This document shows, in pieces, positions 1 to 5,986 of a stretch of 15,044 bases of DNA (positions are counted from its first letter, which is position 1; the number at the start of each line of letters is the position of its first letter). This DNA comes from Deltaproteobacteria bacterium UBA796 (lineage in GTDB: Bacteria > Myxococcota_A > UBA796): contig DBIS01000315.1 of assembly GCA_002296975.1 (NCBI GenBank), positions 1 to 15,044 on the forward strand. The letters are read 5' to 3'. Below the pieces are notes generated by a model, which was not told the origin of the DNA, ran no database searches, and worked only from the letters and a program-made list of their open reading frames with translations. Both the position numbers and the translations under genes were made by a program.

Positions 1-730
1 TTGGAAGATGAACCTGGGCCCTGAAGCGGCGGCGGCTCTCGCAACGGCTCTGCGCAATTCCCTCATAGACGACACCGGTGTTGATATCCTGGTCGCCCCC
101 TCTGCAATCTCGATCCCTGCGGTCACCGACCGCCTGAAACACACCGGAATTTTTGTGGCAGGTCAAGACCTCCACCCGGAAACCCACGGTGCATTCACGA
201 GTCAGGTCAGCGGTGAAATGCTCAAGGAAGCAGGCTGTGAATACGTCATCGTCGGACACTCCGAACGACGGAGTCTCTTTGGAGATGACAACCCTACAAT
301 AAACGCCAAGGTCCACGCATCCTTTCGCGCAGGGCTGCTGCCAATCCTTTGCGTAGGCGAAACCTTGGAACAACGTAATGCTGGCGAGGCCATGGCTGTT
401 GTCAGCCATCAACTCGCTGAAGGGCTCGCCGGGCTGCACCCCGACCAGGTCGTATCCACCACCATCGCTTATGAGCCAGTTTGGGCCATCGGTACAGGCG
501 TTACAGCGAGCCCAGACCAAGCGCAAGAGATGCATGCAAGCATTCGTGCTTGGCTCAGGGCGAACTACCCCGCCTTTGTCGCCAAGCAAACTCGCCTCCA
601 ATACGGTGGCAGCGTTAAACCCGCGAACGCCGAAGAACTTCTTAATCAACCCGATATCGATGGCGCGCTTGTCGGAGGCGCGGCACTGAACGTCGAAAGC
701 TTTGTTGCGATAGTGCGCGCCGGCTCCTAA
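1..730 (+). CDS. tpiA: Triosephosphate isomerase, 5' end outside the window
   Basis: Interconverts dihydroxyacetone phosphate and glyceraldehyde 3-phosphate in cytosolic glycolysis and gluconeogenesis. The frame is open from base 2 and reads Trp-Lys-Met-Asn, the end of the family's GNWKMN motif, so the ATG at base 8 is internal and roughly ten N-terminal residues lie outside. The Lys at bases 5-7 is the substrate-binding active-site lysine. The electrophilic His lies in VGHSERR (codon 257-259) and the catalytic Glu in AYEPVWAIGTG (codon 473-475), which also carries loop 6. The phosphate-binding YGGSV is at about 602-616 and GALVGGAAL follows near the C terminus. The stop TAA overlaps the ribosome binding site of secG, so the two genes are probably co-transcribed. 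The visible part is intact and ordinary. Confidence 0.97.
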   Translation, partial: WKMNLGPEAAAALATALRNSLIDDTGVDILVAPSAISIPAVTDRLKHTGIFVAGQDLHPETHGAFTSQVSGEMLKEAGCEYVIVGHSERRSLFGDDNPTINAKVHASFRAGLLPILCVGETLEQRNAGEAMAVVSHQLAEGLAGLHPDQVVSTTIAYEPVWAIGTGVTASPDQAQEMHASIRAWLRANYPAFVAKQTRLQYGGSVKPANAEELLNQPDIDGALVGGAALNVESFVAIVRAGS

Positions 731-740
731 AGGGGAAACC

Positions 741-1193
741 ATGCAACTTTTCATTACCATTCTTCACATCGTCCTCGCGACGTTGATGATTCTGATCATC
801 CTCCTCCAACCCGGAAAAGAAGGCGGAGCCGCCCTCGCCGGTGGTTCGAGCGGAAATCAAATGTATGGGCCACGCGGGGCCGGGAACTTCTTGGGACGGG
901 CCACCACCATCGTGGCGTGTATGTTCATGTTCACCAGCATCTCTTTGGCTTGGTACAGCTCAGACCGTATCCAGTCTGGCTCAAATATCGAAGACGCCAT
1001 CGAACGCCTCGAAGGCTCAAACGATGATGACGGCTTTGGCATTCCCATGCCAACACCCGCAATTCCTGCGTCGGCAACCGATAAATCTATCGATGACCAG
1101 GCCGGTTCAGATGCACCTGTTGGTGCTCCAGCTGGCGAGCAGACCCCTTCAGATGCCCCTAAAAACCCATCGACACCCACCATCGACGAGTAG
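741..1193 (+). CDS. secG: SecG subunit of the Sec translocase, with long acidic tail
   Basis: Small inner-membrane partner of SecYE that helps SecA-driven protein export. Residues 2-22 form the first membrane segment. A Gly-rich cytoplasmic loop (PGKEGG, then a GGSSGNQMYGPRGAGNFL stretch at 34-51) is the SecG hallmark, and residues 54-72 form the second segment. The family core ends about there. The remaining 78 residues (73-150) are a hydrophilic tail rich in Asp, Glu, Pro, Ala and Ser that looks disordered, making the protein about twice the length of short SecG forms. The ATG is preceded by AGGGG at a normal distance, immediately after the tpiA stop. secG next to tpiA and upstream of a tRNA-Leu is a recurring bacterial arrangement. 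The identification is firm, but the role of the tail is unknown. Confidence 0.93.
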   Translation: MQLFITILHIVLATLMILIILLQPGKEGGAALAGGSSGNQMYGPRGAGNFLGRATTIVACMFMFTSISLAWYSSDRIQSGSNIEDAIERLEGSNDDDGFGIPMPTPAIPASATDKSIDDQAGSDAPVGAPAGEQTPSDAPKNPSTPTIDE

Positions 1194-1194
1194 G

Positions 1195-1223
1195 TTGACA
1201 TGGCCACAACGAGGTCATAGATG
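1195..1223 (+). promoter_or_regulatory. Probable sigma-70 promoter of the tRNA-Leu gene
   Basis: A perfect -35 hexamer TTGACA (1195-1200) begins one base after the secG stop. A 17-base spacer follows, then a weaker -10 hexamer TAGATG (1218-1223). A start site near 1230 would lie about eight bases before the mature tRNA 5' end. The stretch just after the -10 is GC-rich (GCGGG), as in discriminators of stringently controlled stable-RNA promoters. The -35, spacing and position are good and the -10 matches only in part. The regulation is inferred. Confidence 0.6.
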
Positions 1224-1237
1224 CGGGTGTTCACTCT

Positions 1238-1323
1238 GCGAGGGTGGCGGAATTGGTAGACGCGCTAGATTAAGGATCTAGTGGCCTTAGGCTGTGGGGG
1301 TTCGATTCCCCTCCTTCGCACCA
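1238..1323 (+). tRNA. tRNA-Leu, anticodon AAG, class II, CCA encoded
   Basis: It folds as a complete class II tRNA. The acceptor stem 1238-1244 pairs with 1313-1319 (one G-U pair), the discriminator is A at 1320, and CCA is encoded at 1321-1323. The D stem is 1247-1249 with 1261-1263. The anticodon stem 1265-1269 pairs perfectly with 1277-1281 and encloses the seven-base loop TTAAGGA. The long variable arm (1282-1295) has a GCC/GGC stem, and the T arm is 1296-1312 with loop TTCGATT. The loop places U33 at 1271, the anticodon AAG at 1272-1274 and G37 at 1275. The body closely resembles E. coli leucine tRNAs. The anticodon is unusual because bacteria normally read CUU and CUC with a GAG tRNA. 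A34 would read CUU, or CUU/CUC/CUA if converted to inosine. The gene sits just after secG with its own promoter and terminator. Confidence 0.95.
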
Positions 1324-1331
1324 TATACAAC

Positions 1332-1367
1332 AAGCCGGAATGTCTAAACGCATTCCGGCTTTGTTTT
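1332..1367 (+). terminator. Intrinsic terminator after tRNA-Leu, possibly bidirectional
   Basis: An 11-bp perfect stem (1332-1342 with 1351-1361, core AGCCGGAATG/CATTCCGGCT) has an eight-base loop and is followed by TTGTTTT (the T-run begins within the stem end at 1360-1362). It ends the tRNA transcript about eight bases after CCA. On the minus strand the same stem is followed by CTTGTTGTAT, a poorer U-tract. It lies 31 bases past the fur stop, so it may also stop the long ribosomal operon. No other terminator is visible for that operon. Confidence 0.9.
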
Positions 1368-1391
1368 GGGGCATTCCGACCCAGCTAGGGT

Positions 1392-1853
1392 TTAGCTGCC
1401 CACATGTTTCTGGCACTCAGCCTTATCCATGCACTCACCCCATAAGGTCATCCGATGGTGGGTAAGCCTAAGCCCCAGGGCCCGAGCAACAGTCTCTTGG
1501 CGTTCCTCAATCACATCGTCCTCGAATTCGAATATCCGACCGCATTGGTTGCATATCAAATGGTCGTGATGCTCATCGAGTTCCGCTGCTTCATACAGGG
1601 CCTGCCCGTCACCAAAGCGTTGTACCCGGGCCACCCCAGCGCCAACAAATAGCTTGAGTGCCCGATAAACAGTGGCATAGCCAACGCTAGCGTTGACCAG
1701 CTTCACCCGTGCCAACAAACCGTCGATGGTCGTATGCCCCTCTAGGGACACAAACGTATCGAAAATGACATCGCGCTGGCGTGTCTTTTTCAGTGAATTC
1801 TCGCGCATGTAGCTCTCGAGAAGCTCACGCAAATCAGCGGAGCGATCCTGCAT
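1392..1853 (-). CDS. fur: Fur-family metal-dependent transcriptional repressor
   Basis: Cytosolic DNA-binding regulator, normally Fe(II)-dependent, controlling iron uptake and related genes. I place the start at the ATG at 1853 (153 residues). It has GGAGG (1860-1864) six bases upstream, while the in-frame ATG nine codons earlier (1880) has only a weak site. Residues 20-80 form the winged helix, with the recognition region GYATVYRALKLF at 58-69. The dimerization and metal region follows: HHDHLIC at 95-101, CNQCG at 101-105 (structural zinc), and C141 and C147 near the C terminus as in four-cysteine Fur proteins. Fur fits best, but Zur or PerR cannot be excluded from sequence alone. It follows rplQ on the same strand with 64 bases between, so it is probably transcribed as the last gene of the ribosomal operon. 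Confidence 0.88.
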   Translation of the reverse strand: MQDRSADLRELLESYMRENSLKKTRQRDVIFDTFVSLEGHTTIDGLLARVKLVNASVGYATVYRALKLFVGAGVARVQRFGDGQALYEAAELDEHHDHLICNQCGRIFEFEDDVIEERQETVARALGLRLTHHRMTLWGECMDKAECQKHVGS

Positions 1854-1917
1854 CCCGCGCCTCCAGGCATATTTATTCATAGCCTGTCTGCGCGGAATGC
1901 GGGATTATTGAGCGCTC

Positions 1918-2466
1918 TTACTCCTCAGCGGAAGTTTCGGCCTCGACTGAACCTTCTGGGGCAGTCTCGACAGTGCTCTCATCGGAGACCGATGCAGCAC
2001 TGTCAGCTTCCGGAGCGGCCATGACTGGCTTCACTTTGGCTTCGCTGGGATCGAAATCACCAACGAGCTCAATGAGCGCCATCGGTGCTTGGTCTCCACT
2101 CCGATATCCAACCTTACGAATCCGGGTATATCCGCCAGGGCGCTGTTTATAGCGTTCTGCGTACTCTCCGAAAAGGCGTTCGAGAGCCTCTGGATCGTTC
2201 AGCCAGCGACGAGCGCGGCGGATAAAGTGAAGCCGTCGGGCTTGAGCAGCCTTCAGTTCCTCGCCGGACATACCCTCGAGGGAAGACGGGGGAACCCGCT
2301 TACCCATGGTAATGACCTTGTCGGCAATCCGACGAAGTTCCTTAGCCTTAGCTTCTGTGGTTTTGATTTGGCCATGAACCATCAACGAAGTGACCATATT
2401 GCGATACATCGCCTTACGGTGTGCGCTGTTCCGTCCAAGACGGCGGCCTGCTTTACGGTGTCGCAT
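1918..2466 (-). CDS. rplQ: 50S ribosomal protein L17, extended
   Basis: Large-subunit protein near the peptide exit tunnel opening. The N terminus MRHRKAGRRLGRNSAHR and the motif GGYTRIRKVGYRSGDQAPMALIEL (111-134, key residues GGYTRI and GDQAPMA) are diagnostic. The product has 182 residues against roughly 115-130 in most bacteria. About 15 extra residues lie around 58-73 (PPSSLEGMSGEELKAA), and a tail from about 137 to 182 is rich in Glu, Ala, Ser and Val with almost no basic residues after Lys146. The start is supported by AAGGAG six bases upstream. It is the usual last gene of the alpha operon, 45 bases after rpoA, but here fur follows. The core identity is certain and the tail has no assigned role. 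Confidence 0.97.
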   Translation of the reverse strand: MRHRKAGRRLGRNSAHRKAMYRNMVTSLMVHGQIKTTEAKAKELRRIADKVITMGKRVPPSSLEGMSGEELKAAQARRLHFIRRARRWLNDPEALERLFGEYAERYKQRPGGYTRIRKVGYRSGDQAPMALIELVGDFDPSEAKVKPVMAAPEADSAASVSDESTVETAPEGSVEAETSAEE

Positions 2467-2489
2467 AATTAACTCCTTGAATGTGAATA

Positions 2490-2502
2490 CGGTAAATTAC
2501 CG
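2490..2502. other. 13-base perfect palindrome between rpoA and rplQ
   Basis: CGGTAA-A-TTACCG is a six-base dyad around one central base, in the 45-base gap between rpoA and rplQ and about 13 bases before the rplQ ribosome binding site. As RNA it can form a five-base-pair stem with a three-base loop. It could be a small mRNA hairpin or a protein-binding dyad. No known operator is recognised. Confidence 0.5.
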
Positions 2503-2511
2503 AACCCATCA

Positions 2512-3516
2512 TTACTTGGTGCGATCCTTAGGGAAGTTATGAAGTTTCATTCCAAGAGATAAACCAAGTTCGGTCAAAATCTCTTGAATCTCGTTGAGAG
2601 ACTTACGACCAAAGTTCTTGGTCTTAAGCATCTCGGGGACACTGCGCTCCACGAGCTGCCAGATATGCTCGATGCCAGCATTCTGCAGGCAATTCGCTGA
2701 ACGAACAGAGAGTTCAAGCTCGTCGACGCGCTTGAACAAGCTCTCGTTCCATTCCTCCTCGGGGGCGATTTCTTCCGCAGCAACGGGCTCTGGCTCTTCA
2801 ACGAAGTTGATGAACACCTGAACCTGTTCCTTGAGAATCTTGGAAGCGAAGGCAACTGCGTCCTCGGGACTTACCGAACCGTCGGTCCAAATCTCGAGCG
2901 CCAAGTCATCATAGTCTGTACGGTGCCCAACGCGAGCGCTGGTGACGGTGTACTTGACCTTCTTGATGGGCGAATGCAACGCATCCACAGGGATGGTCCC
3001 AATGGCGGCCTCAGCTTCGTCGGTCATTGTACCCGGAACATAGCCACGCCCCATGGAGCAAGTAACTTCTGCCTGGAACCGGCCACCTTCCGTGAGGGTT
3101 GCGAGAACCAACTCGGGGTTGAGAATCTCAGCCTCTCCATCAAAACGAATGTCAGCGGCGGTGACGTCAACCGTCTCGCCTTCTCCACAGGTCTTGTCGA
3201 TATGACCGTTCAGCACTTCACTGGAGCCCGTGCGCACACGCACTTGCTTGAGGTTGAGGACAATGTTTGTCACATCATCGACAACACCAGGAATGGACGA
3301 AAACTCATGAAGTACGCCTTCGATTTTCACGGTCTTAATGGCGGCACCTTGAAGGCTGGCCAACAGAATCCGCCGAAGGGCGTTCCCAAGCGTGATTCCA
3401 AAACCACGCTCGAGCGGGCGTACGACAAACTTGCCATAGGTATCAGTAGATTTTTTAGTTTCGACCCGCTTTGGGCGAATCAATGAGCGCCAGTTGGCGG
3501 CTACGATTTCTTGCAT
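2512..3516 (-). CDS. rpoA: DNA-directed RNA polymerase subunit alpha
   Basis: Scaffold subunit whose dimer nucleates assembly of beta and beta' and whose C-terminal domain contacts UP-element DNA and activators. The 334 residues match the family length. The N-terminal domain (about 1-240) contains the signature ERGFGITLGNALRRILL at 36-52. An acidic linker (about 239-258, EEPEPVAAEEIAPEEE) leads to the C-terminal domain at about 260-325. There RSANCL (272-277) contains the equivalent of E. coli R265, and KTKNFGRKSL (298-307) carries the second DNA-contact loop. The ATG has GGAG upstream at a normal distance. In most proteobacterial alpha operons rpsD (S4) directly precedes rpoA. Here rpsK precedes it across a 106-base gap. 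Confidence 0.98.
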   Translation of the reverse strand: MQEIVAANWRSLIRPKRVETKKSTDTYGKFVVRPLERGFGITLGNALRRILLASLQGAAIKTVKIEGVLHEFSSIPGVVDDVTNIVLNLKQVRVRTGSSEVLNGHIDKTCGEGETVDVTAADIRFDGEAEILNPELVLATLTEGGRFQAEVTCSMGRGYVPGTMTDEAEAAIGTIPVDALHSPIKKVKYTVTSARVGHRTDYDDLALEIWTDGSVSPEDAVAFASKILKEQVQVFINFVEEPEPVAAEEIAPEEEWNESLFKRVDELELSVRSANCLQNAGIEHIWQLVERSVPEMLKTKNFGRKSLNEIQEILTELGLSLGMKLHNFPKDRTK

Positions 3517-3583
3517 AATATCTCCAATCGGGTTTCTTCCTGCTGGACCAACGCAGGTTCTGCACTCGATAGAATAGGCTTTG

Positions 3584-3606
3584 GGCCCCCGCTACAAGCG
3601 GGAGCC
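3584..3606 (-). other. Stable hairpin in the rpsK-rpoA gap
   Basis: In the transcribed (minus) sense the ten-base arms GGCTCCCGCT and AGCGGGGGCC pair fully, with one G-U pair, around a three-base loop, 16 bases after the rpsK stop. No U-run follows, so a complete terminator is unlikely. The hairpin lies where rpsD is usually found. It may be an RNA processing or stability element, or it may modulate rpoA expression. Its function is inferred. Confidence 0.6.
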
Positions 3607-3622
3607 ACAGGTCCGTTCTAGA

Positions 3623-4015
3623 TTAGACGCGACGCTTTTTGGGCGGACGACAACCATTGTGGGGAATCGGGGTCACATCACGAATATGAGTGATTTTCAG
3701 TCCACAGGTAGCGACGGCACGTAAAGCGCTTTCACGCCCTGTACCCGGCCCCTTGACGTAAACTCCGACTGCCTTCATGCCATGGTCCATGGCTTTCTTG
3801 CAGGCATCTTCAGCAACGAGACCTGCTGCAAATGGTGTACTCTTTCGAGAACCCTTGAAGCCTTTCACGCCTGCAGAAGACCAACTAACGGTGTTACCGG
3901 CAGGATCAGTCACAGTGACGATTGTATTGTTGAAAGTGGCCTGAATATAGACCAGACCGCTTGGGACGTTCTTTTTGACCCGACGTGCGGACCGTGTTTT
4001 ACTTGGCTTTGCCAT
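3623..4015 (-). CDS. rpsK: 30S ribosomal protein S11
   Basis: Platform protein of the small subunit, binding 16S rRNA near the mRNA exit. The 130 residues are of standard length. Diagnostic stretches are VYIQATFNNTIVTVTD (22-37), SSAGVKGFKGSRKSTPFAA (46-64), and the C-terminal PIPHNGCRPPKKRRV (116-130). The Asn-Gly at 120-121 corresponds to the site known to form isoaspartate in E. coli S11. GGAGG lies eight bases before the ATG, and the gene follows rpsM by 15 bases. Downstream the usual rpsD is missing. Confidence 0.98.
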   Translation of the reverse strand: MAKPSKTRSARRVKKNVPSGLVYIQATFNNTIVTVTDPAGNTVSWSSAGVKGFKGSRKSTPFAAGLVAEDACKKAMDHGMKAVGVYVKGPGTGRESALRAVATCGLKITHIRDVTPIPHNGCRPPKKRRV

Positions 4016-4030
4016 GATTTAACCCTCCCC

Positions 4031-4396
4031 TTAGCGCCGACGTCCGGCGGTCCGAACGGGCCCCTTACGTGTGCGTGCGTTTGTGTGTGTGCGTTGACCC
4101 CGAACTGGAAGTCCCTTTTTGTGGCGAAGGCCACGGTAGGCACCGATGTCGATGAGCCGCTTGATATTCATTGCAACCTCTTTTCGGAGGTTACCTTCAA
4201 CTTGATAGTCGTCCTGAATCACCTTGCGAATCGCGGCAACTTCAGTTTCCGACAAGTCGCCGGCTTTAATATCGCGTGCCACGTTAGCGGCATCACAAAT
4301 GACCCCGGCGGTCTGGCGGCCAATACCAAAAATATACGTGAGAGCAATATCCACGCGTTTATGACGTGGGAGGTCTACACCTTCTATACGTGCCAT
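4031..4396 (-). CDS. rpsM: 30S ribosomal protein S13
   Basis: Head protein of the small subunit that forms intersubunit bridges and touches the P-site tRNA through its C-terminal tail. The 121 residues begin MARIEGVDLPRHKR. The helix-two turns-helix region includes YIFGIGRQTA (21-30). The signature GLRHKKGLPVRGQRTHTNAR (89-108) and the basic end KGPVRTAGRRR are intact. The start lies only three bases after the rpmJ stop, and its AGG-type ribosome binding site lies inside the end of rpmJ, so the two are probably translationally coupled. The GT-rich run seen on the + strand at 4067-4096 is simply the coding of the conserved RTHTNARTR segment. Confidence 0.98.
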   Translation of the reverse strand: MARIEGVDLPRHKRVDIALTYIFGIGRQTAGVICDAANVARDIKAGDLSETEVAAIRKVIQDDYQVEGNLRKEVAMNIKRLIDIGAYRGLRHKKGLPVRGQRTHTNARTRKGPVRTAGRRR

Positions 4397-4399
4397 GGT

Positions 4400-4513
4400 C
4401 TAACCCTGCCTTTGTTTGTGCTTGGGGTTTTCACAGACGACGCGCAGAACGCCCCGTCGTTTAACGATGCGACATTTCTCGCAGATCTTCTTTACAGAAG
4501 CGCGTACTTTCAT
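4400..4513 (-). CDS. rpmJ: 50S ribosomal protein L36
   Basis: Tiny large-subunit protein. I translated it by hand: 37 residues beginning MKVRASVKKICEKCRIVKRR, ending NPKHKQRQG, with stop TAG at 4400-4402. The zinc ligands of the C-plus form are present: C11 and C14 (CEKC), C27 and H32 (CENPKH). AGGG lies about nine bases before the ATG. The gene sits between map and rpsM, its usual place except that infA is absent. Its presence as the zinc form, with zinc-type S14 and zinc-type Adk in the same operon, suggests that the canonical zinc-bearing set is used. Confidence 0.97.
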   Translation of the reverse strand: MKVRASVKKICEKCRIVKRRGVLRVVCENPKHKQRQG

Positions 4514-4528
4514 TTTATACTTCCCTCG

Positions 4529-4541
4529 CCGGCATGGCCGG
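4529..4541 (-). other. Small hairpin in the map-rpmJ gap
   Basis: The arms CCGGC and GCCGG enclose a three-base loop in the 45-base gap between the map stop and the rpmJ start, about 15 bases before the rpmJ ATG. It lies where infA sits in many genomes. No U-run follows. It could affect rpmJ translation or mRNA decay. Function is not established. Confidence 0.4.
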
Positions 4542-4558
4542 TTCAACAGGTGGTTTAG

Positions 4559-5326
4559 TTATCCGTCAAGAACAGTGAGAATCTCTGTTCCGTTCGGGGT
4601 GATGGCAATGGTGTGTTCGAAGTGAGCTGATAGGCTCCCGTCTGCTGTCACCACCGTCCAAAGATCGTTTAAAGTTTTAGTTTTCCAGGTTCCGAGCGTC
4701 ACCATCGGTTCGATCGCGAGGCACATTCCTGGTTTGAGCAAATCTCCCGTATTGGGCTTTCCGTAGTTCGGGACCGAGGGACGCTCGTGAAGCGCCCGTC
4801 CAATCCCATGTCCAACATATTGCCGGACGATTCCGAAACCATTGGGGCGGATTACAGACTCGATCGCATGACCGATATCTCCAATACGTTGCCCGGCCTG
4901 AGCCGCAGAGATGCCGTCATATAGGCTCTGCTCTGTGACGTCAAGCAGGCTCTGCACCTTTGGGCTAACTGTCCCCACAACAACCGAAAATGCATGATCG
5001 GCATAATAGCCCCCGAAGTGCAAACCCATGTCTATCGATATCAAATCACCATCGACAAGCGGCACACTATTCGGGATACCGTGAACCACTTGAGCATTCA
5101 ACGAAGCACATATCGTGGCTGGAAATGGCGGAGCACCCTCGACCGCGTAGCCCTTAAAGGCCGGCACAGCACCCATGCCCCTGATCAACTCATCCGCAAG
5201 CTGATCCACATCGGCTGTACTGATCCCGACGGCGATGATCTCGCTCAGCCGGGCACCGACCTCAGCGAGCCGGCGTCCACTGGACCGCATAGCGGCCACT
5301 TCCCAATCTGCTTTAAGGTGGACCAC
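4559..5326 (-). CDS. map: Methionine aminopeptidase, type I
   Basis: Removes the N-terminal Met from nascent proteins with small second residues, acting at the ribosome exit. The 255 residues are of usual length for type Ia enzymes. All metal ligands are visible: D99 (ISIDMG), D110 (YYADHAF), H173 (YVGHGIG), E206 (LAIEPM) and E237 (HFEHTIAI). The accessory H82 (VVHGIPN) and H180 are also present. The start is a GTG at 5326 that directly abuts the adk stop codon. The resulting N terminus MVHLKADWEVAAMR aligns with the family, whereas the next Met (residue 13) would cut into it. Expression is therefore probably coupled to adk. Position after adk is standard, but the following gene is rpmJ and not infA. 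Confidence 0.97.
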   Translation of the reverse strand: MVHLKADWEVAAMRSSGRRLAEVGARLSEIIAVGISTADVDQLADELIRGMGAVPAFKGYAVEGAPPFPATICASLNAQVVHGIPNSVPLVDGDLISIDMGLHFGGYYADHAFSVVVGTVSPKVQSLLDVTEQSLYDGISAAQAGQRIGDIGHAIESVIRPNGFGIVRQYVGHGIGRALHERPSVPNYGKPNTGDLLKPGMCLAIEPMVTLGTWKTKTLNDLWTVVTADGSLSAHFEHTIAITPNGTEILTVLDG

Positions 5327-5971
5327 CTAAATACCGAGCGCGCCCAAAATGGCCAACTGCACCTGAGCGATAGACTTGGAACCGTCGATTGTATACACGG
5401 TCCCCTTCGGCTTCAACCAAGCCAAAACGGGGGCAGTCTCACGCTCGTATGTGTAGAGCCGCAACCGAACGGTTTCCTCTAGGTCATCATTTCTTTGGAC
5501 AACATCACCACTACACCGGTCGCACACACCCAATTTCTTGGGCGGGTTGTGGGACACATGGAACGTAGCGCCACAACCAAGGCATGTTCGCCTTCCGCTC
5601 AAACGTGGAACCAACATGCTGCCTTCAACTTGTAGGTTGATCACAGTACCGATTTCACGCCCCTGCCCATCAAGCCAACTGTAAAGCATCTCGGCCTGGG
5701 CGACTGTACGGGGAAATCCATCGAGCAGCGCTCCCCCCTGACAGTCAGCTTCTGCTAAACGGCTCGCGACGATATCACAAACAACCGAGTCCGGAACGAG
5801 CTCACCTTTGTCCATGAAGCTCTTGGCTAACAGCCCGAGCGGCGTTCCCTCCTTGAGGTGCCGCCGAAAGATATCCCCAGTTGAGACATGAGGAATGCTC
5901 AATGCCTCGCAAACTGCAGCAGCTTGCGTGCCCTTACCTGCACCAGGCGGCCCGAAGAGAATAACGTCCAT
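5327..5971 (-). CDS. adk: Adenylate kinase, zinc-type LID
   Basis: Converts ATP and AMP to two ADP in the cytosol, balancing adenylate pools. The 214 residues match the long bacterial form. The P-loop GPPGAGKGT is at 7-15, the AMP-binding TGDIFR at 31-36, and DGFPRT at 84-89. The LID has four cysteines (C130, C133, C150, C153) in a C-x2-C, x16, C-x2-C pattern that should bind zinc. AAGGAG lies seven bases before the ATG, 15 bases after the secY stop. The position between secY and map is the common one. Nothing unusual. Confidence 0.98.
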   Translation of the reverse strand: MDVILFGPPGAGKGTQAAAVCEALSIPHVSTGDIFRRHLKEGTPLGLLAKSFMDKGELVPDSVVCDIVASRLAEADCQGGALLDGFPRTVAQAEMLYSWLDGQGREIGTVINLQVEGSMLVPRLSGRRTCLGCGATFHVSHNPPKKLGVCDRCSGDVVQRNDDLEETVRLRLYTYERETAPVLAWLKPKGTVYTIDGSKSIAQVQLAILGALGI

Positions 5972-5986
5972 TCCGACGCTCCTTAA

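Noticed and set aside
4067..4096. GT-rich simple-sequence run
   Set aside because: It is the reverse complement of codons for the conserved S13 segment RTHTNARTR and not a microsatellite with its own role.
3782..4558. 258-codon + strand open frame antisense to rpsK, rpsM and rpmJ
   Set aside because: Spans three certain genes on the other strand. Cys-rich appearance comes from reading conserved codons backwards.
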